Positions 8,165 through 16,826 of a DNA stretch of 27,608 nt are shown piece after piece. The notes beneath the pieces were generated by a model that worked only from the letters and a program-made list of their open reading frames with translations, was not told the DNA's origin and searched no databases. The position numbers and the translations under genes are program-made. The number at the start of each line of letters is the position of its first letter. The first letter of the stretch is position 1. Location: positions 1 to 27,608 of the forward strand of contig JBAUID010000042.1 in the NCBI GenBank assembly GCA_049680625.1, in the 5' to 3' direction. Source of the DNA: JAUIAI01 sp049680625 (lineage in GTDB: Bacteria; Pseudomonadota; Gammaproteobacteria; Burkholderiales; Burkholderiaceae_E).

Positions 8165-9508
8165 CTAGGCTTGCTTGCTACCATTCAAACCATATTTTTC
8201 GATTCGATAACGCAAGGTATCTCGAGTAATACCCAAATCGGATGCAGCTTTCGTTACATTGCCGTTGGCGCGTTCTAAGGCACTCCGAAGCAACTGTATT
8301 TCGTGTTCCTCCAGCGTTGCTGAGCCATCCAGGCGTTGAAGCCGGGATACAGGAGGGGTGCTAAAATGAAGATGACTTTCAAGCAGTTGTTCACCCGAAC
8401 ACATTAACACTGCGCGCTCGATAACATTGCGTAGCTCACGAATATTGCCAGGCCACTGGTGCTTCAACAACGCCACTCTGGCACCAGCAGCGAGCTGTCT
8501 GGCGGAGATATCGTATTTGCGCCGGAATTCTTCAAGAAAGTGCTCAGCCAGGAGCAGTACGTCGCCATCGCGAGAACTCAATGGCGGCACTTCAACCCAT
8601 AAAACCTGTAAGCGAAACAACAGATCGGCCCGGAATGCGCCATCGGCCACCATCTGTGCGATGCATTGATTCGTCGCGGCGATTACCCAGACATCAACCG
8701 ACACATCATTGGTCGAACCTACGCGTCGTACCGTTTGAGACTCTAAAACACGTAACAATTTTGCTTGAGCCGCCAATGGCATATCACCAATCTCGTCGAG
8801 AAACAATACACCCCCGTTAGCAGCTTCAAACAGGCCTGCTTTATCGGCACGGGCATCCGTAAACGCACCTTTTACGTGTCCGAAAAGTTCTGATTCAACT
8901 AATTCTGACGGCAAAGACGCACAATTTACACATATCAATGGCCCATTGCTCCGCGGACCGTCCTGATGAATCGCGCGGGCGACCAAGTCCTTACCGGTTC
9001 CTGATTCTCCTGTAATTAATACGCCAGGCAGGCAATCCTTTAAGCTGCGCGTTGCCTCAACGATACGCTCGATTGACGCGCGAATTTCCAGCGTTGCCGC
9101 GGAGTGGCCAATAATTCTAGCGGCGCCATGGTTAAGCGTTGCCGAGATGCCATCGCGCATCAACTCGGAGGCCATCGACTCAATACTCGCCAACGGAACG
9201 GGTTTAACCAAAAAGTCTTTTGCCCCAGCCTTCATTGCGGCAATGGCCACTTTCATATCTCCGTAACCGGTCATCATGATTACGTCGACCTGGGGTTTCG
9301 CTTTCTTCATTCGTTTCAACAGCTCAACCCCGTCCGTAGACCCTAACCGGTAATCAAGCAAACAAAATGACGGCGATTCTTTCTGAAAGATCTCCCATGC
9401 TTTCTTTTCATCGGTCGCATAGGAGGCCAAATATCCGCGCTTACAAAGAAATCTTGCGATTGTCCGAGCCAAAATTTCTTCGTCGTCAATGACCAAAATT
9501 TTCGCCAT
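8165..9508 (-). CDS. NtrC-family sigma-54-dependent response regulator
   Basis: Protein of 447 aa with the full three-domain layout. The receiver domain (1-~118) has acidic D8/D9, phosphoacceptor D52, T80 and K102. The AAA+ domain (~132-370) has Walker A GESGTGKD at 167-174 and Walker B GGVLFLDE at 232-239. The C-terminal Fis-type helix-turn-helix is at ~402-441 (NVTKAASDLGITRDTLRYRI). The sigma-54 contact loop reads G-A-F-T-D-A (214-219) instead of the usual GAFTGA. Its ATG overlaps the kinase stop codon (TAATG), so the pair is co-translated. Three sigma-54-type promoters lie in the adjacent polysaccharide locus, which makes those genes its likely targets. It resembles regulators of extracellular polysaccharide clusters such as PrsR, but I do not assign that name. 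Confidence 0.93.
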   Translation of the reverse strand: MAKILVIDDEEILARTIARFLCKRGYLASYATDEKKAWEIFQKESPSFCLLDYRLGSTDGVELLKRMKKAKPQVDVIMMTGYGDMKVAIAAMKAGAKDFLVKPVPLASIESMASELMRDGISATLNHGAARIIGHSAATLEIRASIERIVEATRSLKDCLPGVLITGESGTGKDLVARAIHQDGPRSNGPLICVNCASLPSELVESELFGHVKGAFTDARADKAGLFEAANGGVLFLDEIGDMPLAAQAKLLRVLESQTVRRVGSTNDVSVDVWVIAATNQCIAQMVADGAFRADLLFRLQVLWVEVPPLSSRDGDVLLLAEHFLEEFRRKYDISARQLAAGARVALLKHQWPGNIRELRNVIERAVLMCSGEQLLESHLHFSTPPVSRLQRLDGSATLEEHEIQLLRSALERANGNVTKAASDLGITRDTLRYRIEKYGLNGSKQA

Positions 9509-10929
9509 TACACCAACCTCATTGCAGGAATCTGAACCAGAACTTTCGCACCCTGGGAGTTCTCGTTGGACAAAATAATTGTGCCGCCAAGACGCTCAAC
9601 GATACGTTTCGCCAAAGCCAGGCCAACGCCTACACCCGAGTTCTTTGTCGTTGTAAAGGCCTGAAATGCTTTTGCCAGAATTTCAGGGTTAAATCCGGGG
9701 CCACTATCGATAAACGCTATTTGCACCATACCTCTGGAGTCGATACCTCGCTCAATGACAATCGCCCCCCTCTCCTGGATCGCCTCTACGCTATTAGAAA
9801 TCATTGAATTAAACACCTGACTCATTTCGGACGCATCGGCGATGACAAGCGGGCTATCACCTTCAAATTTTTTCGAGACTACAATCTCCCTGGCTTGCAA
9901 CTGCGAGCGAAAACTTTCGATACAGCTTTCAAGGACCGCATCAATTGGTATCGGATGGATTTCGTCGCTCCCACCTTGAGTGGCGTGCTTGAGGAACGAG
10001 CGAATCCAGCGCTCCAGACGGTCGCTTTGGTCGACAATGTCTTTGAGAGGTCTGCGCACATCATCGCCAATATCGTCTTCAAGTACCAACTCAGCGCAAG
10101 ACCGGATAGCAGCCAGCGGATTTCTCAATCCATGCGCAACAGCTGATGCCATTTCGCCGACTACGGCAAGGCGCTCAGATTCGATAGTCCGTGCTTCCTG
10201 TTCACGAAGGACTTCACGAGTATGCCAGGCGACTGTGCCAATCGCTGCGTACAACACCAAGGCAGCACCCAATGAACCAAGCCACACGTAAAGTTGCCCT
10301 GTTCTGATCGTATCTAACAACTCGGTGGGTGATTTGTATATTTCAACCGCACCAACGACACGAGTCGGCCCGCCAGCCCAAATGGGCAAATAGTATTCGA
10401 TAAAATCAGTAACTTCCGGGGGGAAGTTAACATGTTCCGTTTTCGTCTGCCGCTGAGTAGCTTTCAGCTCTGGGTGTAGCTCGCCCCTGAAGGCGCGCTC
10501 CAAGTCTTCATTGTCCTGAAACTTTTTGCCGATCATTGCAGGGCTACTCGACCATAAGATCGCTCGATCTTCACCGTAAACGTTAGCGCGAATAACATCA
10601 GGAATACTGGCAACATGGCGAAAGAATTCTTCCATCTCGGGCACTTTGGCTCCCATATGGATGCCGTAAAAGTATTCTGTAGCCCGCTGGACCTCAACGA
10701 TAGAATTCACATACTCCATCGAAACAACGGCATCGCGTTCGATCATTTGCTTCGACAAGAACCCGGCAAGGATCCACGCGAAGAGAACGCTATTCGAGAC
10801 AATTAAAATCAGGCTAATCGCCATGAACCACCAACCGAGTTTAAATCGGTCGGGAATCCGACGAATTGTCCAGCTCAAGCGATCGAGAATCGAATCAATA
10901 AAAGTCATTTGCACTTGCATAGATGCCAT
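9508..10929 (-). CDS. Membrane sensor histidine kinase
   Basis: Two-transmembrane sensor kinase. From ATG 10929 the protein is 473 aa. TM1 is WWFMAISLILIVSNSVLFAWI (~33-53), followed by a ~150-residue extracytoplasmic sensor region, TM2 LYVWLGSLGAALVLYAAIGTV (~214-234), the HisKA H-box AVAHGLRNPLAAI with the phospho-His at ~266, N-box NSMISNSVEAI, and G-boxes DSGPGF and GVGVGLALAKRIV. The reading frame is open upstream to an ATG at 11058, but that 43-residue extension is atypical and would cover the palindrome at 10996-11019. Starts at 10929, 10920 and 10908 are all possible and none has a clear Shine-Dalgarno. Its stop overlaps the response regulator start by 1 nt. The sensed signal is unknown. 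Confidence 0.9.
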   Translation of the reverse strand: MASMQVQMTFIDSILDRLSWTIRRIPDRFKLGWWFMAISLILIVSNSVLFAWILAGFLSKQMIERDAVVSMEYVNSIVEVQRATEYFYGIHMGAKVPEMEEFFRHVASIPDVIRANVYGEDRAILWSSSPAMIGKKFQDNEDLERAFRGELHPELKATQRQTKTEHVNFPPEVTDFIEYYLPIWAGGPTRVVGAVEIYKSPTELLDTIRTGQLYVWLGSLGAALVLYAAIGTVAWHTREVLREQEARTIESERLAVVGEMASAVAHGLRNPLAAIRSCAELVLEDDIGDDVRRPLKDIVDQSDRLERWIRSFLKHATQGGSDEIHPIPIDAVLESCIESFRSQLQAREIVVSKKFEGDSPLVIADASEMSQVFNSMISNSVEAIQERGAIVIERGIDSRGMVQIAFIDSGPGFNPEILAKAFQAFTTTKNSGVGVGLALAKRIVERLGGTIILSNENSQGAKVLVQIPAMRLV

Positions 10930-10995
10930 TTGGCATATGAGACTAAGCGGGTCAATATATCGACACTGGATCAATTTGATTAGCCCGGGCACAAG

Positions 10996-11019
10996 AAAAT
11001 GGGGCAAATGCCCCATTTT
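10996..11019. promoter_or_regulatory. CAAATG-centred palindrome upstream of the kinase (site U1)
   Basis: Arms AAAATGGGGC (10996-11005) and GCCCCATTTT (11010-11019) are perfect complements around AAAT. The core GGGGCAAATGCCCC differs by one base from the core at 27398-27411 and by two from the reverse complement of that at 12252-12265. It lies about 70-110 bp upstream of the likely kinase starts. I infer a binding site for the response regulator encoded here (autoregulation). It could alternatively be a bidirectional intrinsic terminator, since T-runs flank the stem and the epimerase gene ends at 11108; both roles may hold. I found no GG-N10-GC promoter between it and the kinase. Confidence 0.6.
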
Positions 11020-11107
11020 TCCGTAAATTTCCGTGACGTGCTGTGTGATTAGCACCATAGGTGAACCAATCGACCGTCAATTTCGCAAGCAATCGCCAGA
11101 CAAAGGG

Positions 11108-12133
11108 TTAACTGGCAATCTGATGCCCCGGCGACGCGGCTTCGAATTGATGATAAGCACGGAACCATTGTACGAAGCGGCCCAGCCCCTCCTCAAGCTG
11201 CATTTGGGGGCAGTAACCAGTCAACGCGGTTAGCGCCTCAGTATCGGCAAAGGTAATATCAACATCGCCCGGCTGCCGGTCAACATAGTGCCGGATAGCT
11301 GATTTACCAATAATCTTTTCTAGCGTTTCGATAAAGCGCATTACGGATACTGGCTGTTTATTCCCAATATTGAGAATCCGATGCGGCGCTTTCGCTGAGT
11401 GATCAGGTGCCATTTCCAGAACACGCAGCACGCCCATGACGACATCGTCGATATAGGTGTAATCGCGCTGTGGCCGGCCGTGCCCAAAAATATTTATCGG
11501 CTTATCTCGCAAGATGGCGTCGGTAAACAACCACGGCGCCATATCAGGTCGACCCCAGGGCCCATAGACTGTAAAAAACCGTAAGCCGGTGCTAGGTAGA
11601 CCGAACATACTGGCATAACTCGATGCCATCACTTCATTGGCACGTTTCGTTGCGGCATAGAAACTAGCGGGTTCATCGACACTATCAGTTTCTGAAAACG
11701 GTATCTTGCGGTTACCGCCGTAGACACTGGAGCTGCTGGCATAAACCAAATGCTTTGCGTTCACCGAGCGTGCTAACTCAAGAATCGAAGTCATACCGAC
11801 CAAATTTGATCGCGCATAAGCCATTGGGCTTTCGATAGAGTATCGAACGCCAGCCTGGGCCGCCAAATGCACTACCGCGTTAATTGAATGGGATGACCCA
11901 ATTTCGCTTAATGCGCTTTCATCTTCAACAGACGCCTGAAAAAATCGGAACTGTTTACCAGGGAACTGCCGAGAAATTTCACTGAGTCGATCAAACTTCA
12001 AACCTACCGAGTAATAGCCGTTGAGGTCATCGATACCTAATACCCTGTATCCCGCCCGCAACAACGCATTGGTCACGTGCATGCCGATAAAGCCCGCAAC
12101 GCCAGTAACCAGTATTGATGAATCCCTTGTCAT
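11108..12133 (-). CDS. NAD-dependent epimerase, UDP-glucuronate 4-epimerase-like
   Basis: Extended short-chain dehydrogenase of 341 aa from ATG 12133. The NAD-binding Rossmann motif is TGVAGFIG at 10-17. The catalytic set is the S-S-S-S stretch at ~133-136 and Y159-x3-K163 (FYAATKRANE). The segments DLNGYYSVGLKFDRL and GPWGRPDMAPWLF are typical of UDP-glucuronate 4-epimerases, which supply UDP-galacturonate. The frame extends upstream to 12250, but ATG 12133 is preferred: a GGAAG Shine-Dalgarno lies ~6 nt upstream, the protein then starts at the Rossmann strand, and a sigma-54-type promoter (12182-12198) lies inside the longer reading. It points to a uronic-acid-containing polymer. Sugar specificity is inferred. 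Confidence 0.88.
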   Translation of the reverse strand: MTRDSSILVTGVAGFIGMHVTNALLRAGYRVLGIDDLNGYYSVGLKFDRLSEISRQFPGKQFRFFQASVEDESALSEIGSSHSINAVVHLAAQAGVRYSIESPMAYARSNLVGMTSILELARSVNAKHLVYASSSSVYGGNRKIPFSETDSVDEPASFYAATKRANEVMASSYASMFGLPSTGLRFFTVYGPWGRPDMAPWLFTDAILRDKPINIFGHGRPQRDYTYIDDVVMGVLRVLEMAPDHSAKAPHRILNIGNKQPVSVMRFIETLEKIIGKSAIRHYVDRQPGDVDITFADTEALTALTGYCPQMQLEEGLGRFVQWFRAYHQFEAASPGHQIAS

Positions 12134-12181
12134 TGCAACTTCCAATCGAAAAAGCCAGAAACACTGACCGCTCTCAGGTAA

Positions 12182-12198
12182 TGCAATAGGCGTACCAG
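12182..12198 (-). promoter_or_regulatory. Sigma-54 promoter for the epimerase gene
   Basis: On the minus strand the sequence reads CTGGTACGCCTATTGCAT, matching the sigma-54 consensus TGGCACG-N4-TTGCA with the required GG-N10-GC spacing. GG is at 12196-12195 and GC (-13/-12) at 12184-12183. Predicted transcription start is near 12171, 38 nt before the ATG at 12133. Confidence 0.75.
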
Positions 12199-12250
12199 TT
12201 GCGAAAAGAACAGCCTGTAGGGCACAACGTTGTTGAAAGGGGGGAGTCAA

Positions 12251-12265
12251 TGGGTCATTTGGCCC
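12251..12265. promoter_or_regulatory. Shared upstream activator site between divergent sigma-54 promoters (site U2)
   Basis: TGGGTCATTTGGCCC; its reverse complement contains GGGCCAAATGACCC, one mismatch from the site at 27398-27411. The centre lies about 75 bp upstream of the -12 of the epimerase promoter and about 96 bp upstream of the -12 of the nine-gene operon promoter, normal distances for an NtrC-type enhancer site. A single site could serve both directions. Binding by the regulator encoded at 8165-9508 is inferred. Confidence 0.6.
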
Positions 12266-12338
12266 GGCCTTGGGTGAAATCGCAACCCCAGCGCAAACGA
12301 TTTATCAGCGGACCCCAACGCCACGCCAAAATCATGAG

Positions 12339-12356
12339 TCGGCATAGGTATTGCTT
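12339..12356 (+). promoter_or_regulatory. Sigma-54 promoter for the polysaccharide operon
   Basis: TCGGCATAGGTATTGCTT, with GG at 12341-12342 and GC at 12353-12354, gives the exact GG-N10-GC spacing and close matches to TGGCA and TTGCT. Predicted transcription start is near 12366. The site overlaps the most upstream possible start codons of the first glycosyltransferase (TTG 12351, ATG 12357), which therefore cannot be used from this promoter. Confidence 0.78.
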
Positions 12357-12425
12357 ATGAACGATGACACGAACGATCTTCGATATGCGGATCACCCAAC
12401 CGGTTTACTACTCCTGGTGAGACTC

Positions 12426-13670
12426 TTGAAAACTACTGTCGGCATCCTGGTCAAGCGATTTCCAAAACTCTCAGAGACTTTTATCGCCGGCGAAATTAGC
12501 GAGTTAAGGCGCCAGGGGGTTGACTTGCGAATTATCAGTATCTGGCGGCCCGCCGACGCGCTGATTCACAAAAACTCGCAGGCATTGCTACCGTTAGTCA
12601 CTTACCTTGACCCGGAAAACCCCGATGCAAAATCGAAAGATGATAAAGATCTTTTACCCTCACATACGGACAGCAAATCGGAATCTCTTCACTCCACTTT
12701 ATCCGACGCCGATGAAAGCGCGGCCTTGCAGGAAAAAACCATTCAGACACTGGCAGGCGTCGTGCGGCGATACAATATCGCCCATCTGCACGTACATTAT
12801 TTAGGCCATCCTGCAACACTGGCAAGCCTTGTGAGCCAGCTGACCAACATCACTTTCAGCATCTCAGCTCATGCGAAAGACGTTTATCAAACCGCACCAA
12901 ATCAAACCCGTCAGCGATTAAAAGAGGCAACTTTTATAACCACTTGTACTCAATATAACGTTGACTATCTAAGGACAATTGCCCCCGTTCAACAAGCCAA
13001 AATTCAACTTATTAATCACGGCATTGATACGACACATTTCTGTCCGTCTAAGCAGCCAAAAATGACGGGTCAGTCAGACGAACCTCCGGTCATTCTGAGC
13101 ATTGGCCGTTTTAAGTTTAAGAAAGGACTCGATCTGCTTATCGACGCTTGCGAGCTACTCCGCGCCCAAGGCACCAACTTCGAATGCAAGATCGTTGGTT
13201 ACGGTGACCAGGAGGACTGCCTGAGGAAACAAATCTCTAAAAAATCACTCGAAGATCAAATTCGCATTTACCCCCCGGTTACTGAAAACGGGGTGAGAGA
13301 TCTCTTAAACAACACAACCATTTTTGTCCTTCCCTGTCGGATAGGTTCCGATGGCGACCGAGACGGCATTCCTAATGCGGTACTAGAGGCTATGGCCTGT
13401 GAGCTACCCGTCATTTCAACTACAGTATCGGGCATTCCGGAAATAATTCATTCATCCATAAATGGCTTATTGGTTGAACCAGACAACCCTACACTGATCG
13501 CAGAAGCGATTACGAAAGTAATCACCGACAAAGCATTGGCACAACGCCTGGGAAAAGCCGCACGTCACACCATCTGCGAACGGTTCGATTGGAAAACCAA
13601 TATTCGACCGCTTACCGATGTGCTAAAAAAAGCCGTAGCGTTGTCAAATAATCTGAGCGCAACGCGATGA
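12426..13670 (+). CDS. GT4-family glycosyltransferase (WcaL-like), first gene of operon
   Basis: Retaining GT-B glycosyltransferase, 414 aa from TTG 12426. The N-terminus KTTVGILVKRFPKLSETFI matches the typical start of WcaL-like GT4 enzymes. The C-terminal donor-binding region has SDGDRDGIPNAVLEAMAC (D/E-x7-E motif) and SGIPEIIHSSINGLL. The frame is open upstream to 12351, but the sigma-54 promoter at 12339-12356 places the transcript start near 12366, so the start must lie downstream. TTG 12426 has GGTGA about 5 nt upstream; GTG 12417 is the alternative. Its stop overlaps the next start (ATGA). It probably transfers a sugar to the growing repeat unit on the cytoplasmic face. Donor and acceptor are unknown. 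Confidence 0.88.
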   Translation: MKTTVGILVKRFPKLSETFIAGEISELRRQGVDLRIISIWRPADALIHKNSQALLPLVTYLDPENPDAKSKDDKDLLPSHTDSKSESLHSTLSDADESAALQEKTIQTLAGVVRRYNIAHLHVHYLGHPATLASLVSQLTNITFSISAHAKDVYQTAPNQTRQRLKEATFITTCTQYNVDYLRTIAPVQQAKIQLINHGIDTTHFCPSKQPKMTGQSDEPPVILSIGRFKFKKGLDLLIDACELLRAQGTNFECKIVGYGDQEDCLRKQISKKSLEDQIRIYPPVTENGVRDLLNNTTIFVLPCRIGSDGDRDGIPNAVLEAMACELPVISTTVSGIPEIIHSSINGLLVEPDNPTLIAEAITKVITDKALAQRLGKAARHTICERFDWKTNIRPLTDVLKKAVALSNNLSATR

Positions 13671-14986
13671 CCAATCACTCATCCAATAAGCCAAAAAAAA
13701 TTGCTTACGTCCTGAAAGGGTTCCCAAGGCTGTCAGAAACATTTATTTCAAATGAAGTCCGATTGCTAACTGGCCTTGGACTTGATTTACGCCCGTTTTC
13801 AATTAAAGCAGGAGACAAACTCGCCGAAAGAAACGGTCTTCCACCAGTAACATACCTGCCCGTTGTAAGCGGAATGTCACAGGTCAGCCTACGTGACTGG
13901 ATGGTCGAAAATTGGTCAAAATTCTCAACCTCACAGCGTTACTGGTTTACTCACGACCCAGTTCGATATCTGAAAACGCTCACTTTTGCCCTGACATGCA
14001 GCTGGCGATATCGTCGCGGATATCGAATAAAAAAGACGTTTATTAAGGAGTTTTTACTTGCAACGGATATCGCCAGAAGAATGCAAGAGCAAGGAGGCTA
14101 TGTCCACATTCATGCCCATTTTTGCCACGATGCAACCACAATTGCGTGGATGACCAGCAAATTGATTGATCTTCCCTTTAGCTTCACCGCGCATGCCAAA
14201 GATATATATCAGAAATCTTTGAACCCTGGCGATCTCTTAGAACGAAAACTCGCCGCCACCCAATTCGCGACAACTTGTACGATGGCCAATGTGGCATATC
14301 TAACAACAAAGACAGAAAAGCCGGCAAATATATATGGAATCTATCACGGTCTGGATACAAATCGGTTTCGTCCAACGCCGCGGAAATCGCGAAAATCTGA
14401 CGATTCAATCCGACTAATATCAGTCGGTCGGCATGTGGAGAAAAAAGGCTTTTCTTACCTTCTTGAATCGTGTCGACTACTACAAATCCGCGGTATTAGA
14501 TTCCGTCTTGATATTGTCGGCGAACAAGGTGATCAAACCCAGAAACTATCTGACTATATCGCAAAATTTGAACTTAAAGACAGCGTATTTCTAAACCCAC
14601 CAATCGCGCAAATCGAGCTGCCTAAACTGTACAACACGGCCGACATCTTTGTTCTGCCGTGCATTATCGTTTCCGACGGTGACAGAGACGGAATTCCAAA
14701 CGTAATGGCGGAGGCAATGGCATGCGCCCTTCCCGTGGTTGTGAGTGACGTTTCCGGAATACCGGAAATTGTCGAGCACGAATTTAACGGTCTTCTGGTC
14801 CAGCAAAAAGACGCTTACTCTCTGGCTCAGGCCATCGAACGTCTCGCCAACGATGACGCTCTTCGTTTTAGAATTTCTGGTAACGCTCGTAGAACAATCG
14901 AATCGCGATTCAATGCTGATAAAACTCACGATTTCTTGCACGAGATATTTACTAAAGCATTGAGCGAGAGTCATGCCTCAGTCTGA
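13667..14986 (+). CDS. GT4-family glycosyltransferase (WcaL-like), tandem paralogue
   Basis: Glycosyltransferase of 439 aa, clearly a paralogue of the preceding gene. It shares the start KKIAYVLKGFPRLSETFISNE, the mid-domain HAHFCHDATTIAWMTSKL and FTAHAKDIYQ, and the donor-site SDGDRDGIPNVMAEAMACALP with E349 as the second acidic residue of the D/E-x7-E motif. GT-B fold, cytoplasmic. It starts on an ATGA overlap with the first glycosyltransferase and overlaps the heparinase-like gene by 14 bp. The pair probably adds two different residues or linkages of one repeat unit. Confidence 0.9.
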   Translation: MTNHSSNKPKKIAYVLKGFPRLSETFISNEVRLLTGLGLDLRPFSIKAGDKLAERNGLPPVTYLPVVSGMSQVSLRDWMVENWSKFSTSQRYWFTHDPVRYLKTLTFALTCSWRYRRGYRIKKTFIKEFLLATDIARRMQEQGGYVHIHAHFCHDATTIAWMTSKLIDLPFSFTAHAKDIYQKSLNPGDLLERKLAATQFATTCTMANVAYLTTKTEKPANIYGIYHGLDTNRFRPTPRKSRKSDDSIRLISVGRHVEKKGFSYLLESCRLLQIRGIRFRLDIVGEQGDQTQKLSDYIAKFELKDSVFLNPPIAQIELPKLYNTADIFVLPCIIVSDGDRDGIPNVMAEAMACALPVVVSDVSGIPEIVEHEFNGLLVQQKDAYSLAQAIERLANDDALRFRISGNARRTIESRFNADKTHDFLHEIFTKALSESHASV

Positions 14987-16826
14987 TTCTTCTCCACACA
15001 GTAGCCTTCGGTTGCTTGTCCAATTTAACGAGACGTATTGTTCGCTGCCCGAACTTAACAACATACTTGAGAATAAATTTAGTTTTAACGGTGAAACGTA
15101 TTGCCTCGGACCTGAGATCAACTGGTTGAAGAATCCATCAGAGGACATTGAATGGTTGATTCTCCTGCACAAATTCTATGCGGCGCCTGGCCTAATCCGT
15201 CAATGGCTAACAAGCGAAAATGACAAATACCTGAATATCTTTCTTGATTTAGTGACAACCTGGATTAAGCAGGTACCCGATAACTTTATCGCAACCGACG
15301 TAACCGCTCGCAGGGTTCAAAACTGGGCATACGCCTGGAATTTAATCGACAGGGCAGATCGTATCTCTGCGTTACCCGAAGAATTTGTCAATGGATTCAA
15401 GCACTCCATACAGAATCAAGTGAACGCCATCATCACCAATATGGCGCCTTCACGTAATCACAGAACTCTTGAGCTCTATTCCGTTTTTCTCTCGAGCCTT
15501 GCCTTCCCTGACTTAGCGCAAGCACCAGATTGGCGACGCCTTGCTACAGAACAAATGGTATTAAACATTCGAAGCGACCTCCAGGCGGACGGCGTGCATT
15601 GCGAGCAAAGCACCGACTACCATCACTTGGCGCTACGAAGCTATCTATTGTTCTACCAGCTAGCAAAACTGAATGAGATTTCGATTCCGCAAGACATTTC
15701 AACCCTGTTATGTCGCGCCCTCGACTTTAGTATGCATATCCACCGCCCAGATGGGCTTATCCCTGCTATTTCGGATTCCGACTCGGCTGAATATATTGAG
15801 CTTTTGTCCTGGGGTGCCGAACTTTTCTCGCGAACCGACTACGCCTACGTTGCGAGCGCCGGAATCCAAGGTCAGGCGCCTTTCAAATCTAACGTGAAGT
15901 TCAGTGACAGTGGATACGTGGTAATGCGCTCCAACTGGTCAAACTCTGAGTCATTCGATCAGGCGCGCTACCTTGTCCTCGACGCTGGACCGGTGGGGCA
16001 GGGCAACCACGGTCATATGGACGCATTATCAATAGAGATCGCGGCCTATGGGCGCAGCCTCATCGTCGATCCGGGGCGCTACACCTATAATGAAAAAGGC
16101 ATCGTTGACTGGCGCAGCGAGTTTCGTAGCACCCGCGCGCACAACACTGTTACGGTAGATGACAGGAATCAAGCGATATATCGCAGAAAGCGACCTGGAT
16201 CGAAATTCAAAATCGTCGCTCCCCACCCCAAGACTTCAATTGTCCGTGACGACCTCGACTCGGAACCCAGTTTCGTACAGGGGCATGTCGTTAGCCCAAA
16301 TTACGCACCGCAACATCATCGCTTCGTATGCTTTGTGCGGCAGTGTTATTGGTTAATTCTAGACAGACTAATGTCTGATGACATGAGCGAGCATGACTAC
16401 AAGCTCCGTTACCAGCTCACGCCTACAGCGATCAACAAAATTCAGACTAAAAAAACTCCAAATAATGCACAGGTGTCCATACCCGGTCTTGAGCTCTGGG
16501 TAGCTGGCCAGGAAAATATGCAGTTCCATATTGAAGACAGCTGGGTCTCTGTGGACTACGGGGTAAAGCAGCCCGCACCACGATTGTGTTTTAGTCAACG
16601 CGCGCGTGAAACAATGTTCATGTCCGCACTGATTCCACAAAAGACCGTCCAATCAAATTCTGTTCACATTAACTGTTTTCGATCCTCAGAAAGCGCATTT
16701 AGGCTTTCTTTACTGGTCGACGGACAACTCGACGATTGGCAATGGCTGGAAATCGATTCAGAGATACAGCTTACGAATTCTGCCGGCACAAGGTCATGGA
16801 ACCTGGACAAAAACCATGCACTCTGA
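14973..16826 (+). CDS. Heparinase II/III-family protein
   Basis: Protein of 617 aa with an N-terminal alpha-helical toroid-like half and a C-terminal beta-sandwich half, the heparinase II/III layout. The family signature lies around residues 340-395: GPVGQGNHGHMDALSIEIAAYG, then LIVDPGRYTYNEKG, then FRSTRAHNTVTVDDRNQA. Members are polysaccharide lyases acting on uronic-acid glycans. No signal peptide is present, as in many members encoded in exopolysaccharide clusters, so it would act in the cytoplasm or on a membrane-linked precursor unless exported another way. It overlaps both neighbours. With a UDP-glucuronate-epimerase-like gene nearby, a uronate-containing product is consistent. Activity itself is not proven. 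Confidence 0.88.
   Translation: MPQSDSSPHSSLRLLVQFNETYCSLPELNNILENKFSFNGETYCLGPEINWLKNPSEDIEWLILLHKFYAAPGLIRQWLTSENDKYLNIFLDLVTTWIKQVPDNFIATDVTARRVQNWAYAWNLIDRADRISALPEEFVNGFKHSIQNQVNAIITNMAPSRNHRTLELYSVFLSSLAFPDLAQAPDWRRLATEQMVLNIRSDLQADGVHCEQSTDYHHLALRSYLLFYQLAKLNEISIPQDISTLLCRALDFSMHIHRPDGLIPAISDSDSAEYIELLSWGAELFSRTDYAYVASAGIQGQAPFKSNVKFSDSGYVVMRSNWSNSESFDQARYLVLDAGPVGQGNHGHMDALSIEIAAYGRSLIVDPGRYTYNEKGIVDWRSEFRSTRAHNTVTVDDRNQAIYRRKRPGSKFKIVAPHPKTSIVRDDLDSEPSFVQGHVVSPNYAPQHHRFVCFVRQCYWLILDRLMSDDMSEHDYKLRYQLTPTAINKIQTKKTPNNAQVSIPGLELWVAGQENMQFHIEDSWVSVDYGVKQPAPRLCFSQRARETMFMSALIPQKTVQSNSVHINCFRSSESAFRLSLLVDGQLDDWQWLEIDSEIQLTNSAGTRSWNLDKNHAL

Noticed and set aside
10377..10388. GCCCAAATGGGC, a further CAAATG-type dyad
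   Set aside because: It lies inside the kinase coding sequence (P-I-W-A-G-G) far from any promoter and differs from the arms of the shared site; probably chance.
10930..11058. A 43-residue N-terminal extension of the histidine kinase starting at ATG 11058
   Set aside because: It has no Shine-Dalgarno, is not typical of such kinases, and would place the strong palindrome at 10996-11019 inside coding sequence.
12351..12425. Upstream start (TTG 12351) for the first glycosyltransferase
   Set aside because: It lies within the -12 element of the sigma-54 promoter; family members begin at the K-T-T-V-G-I-L-V segment, near TTG 12426.
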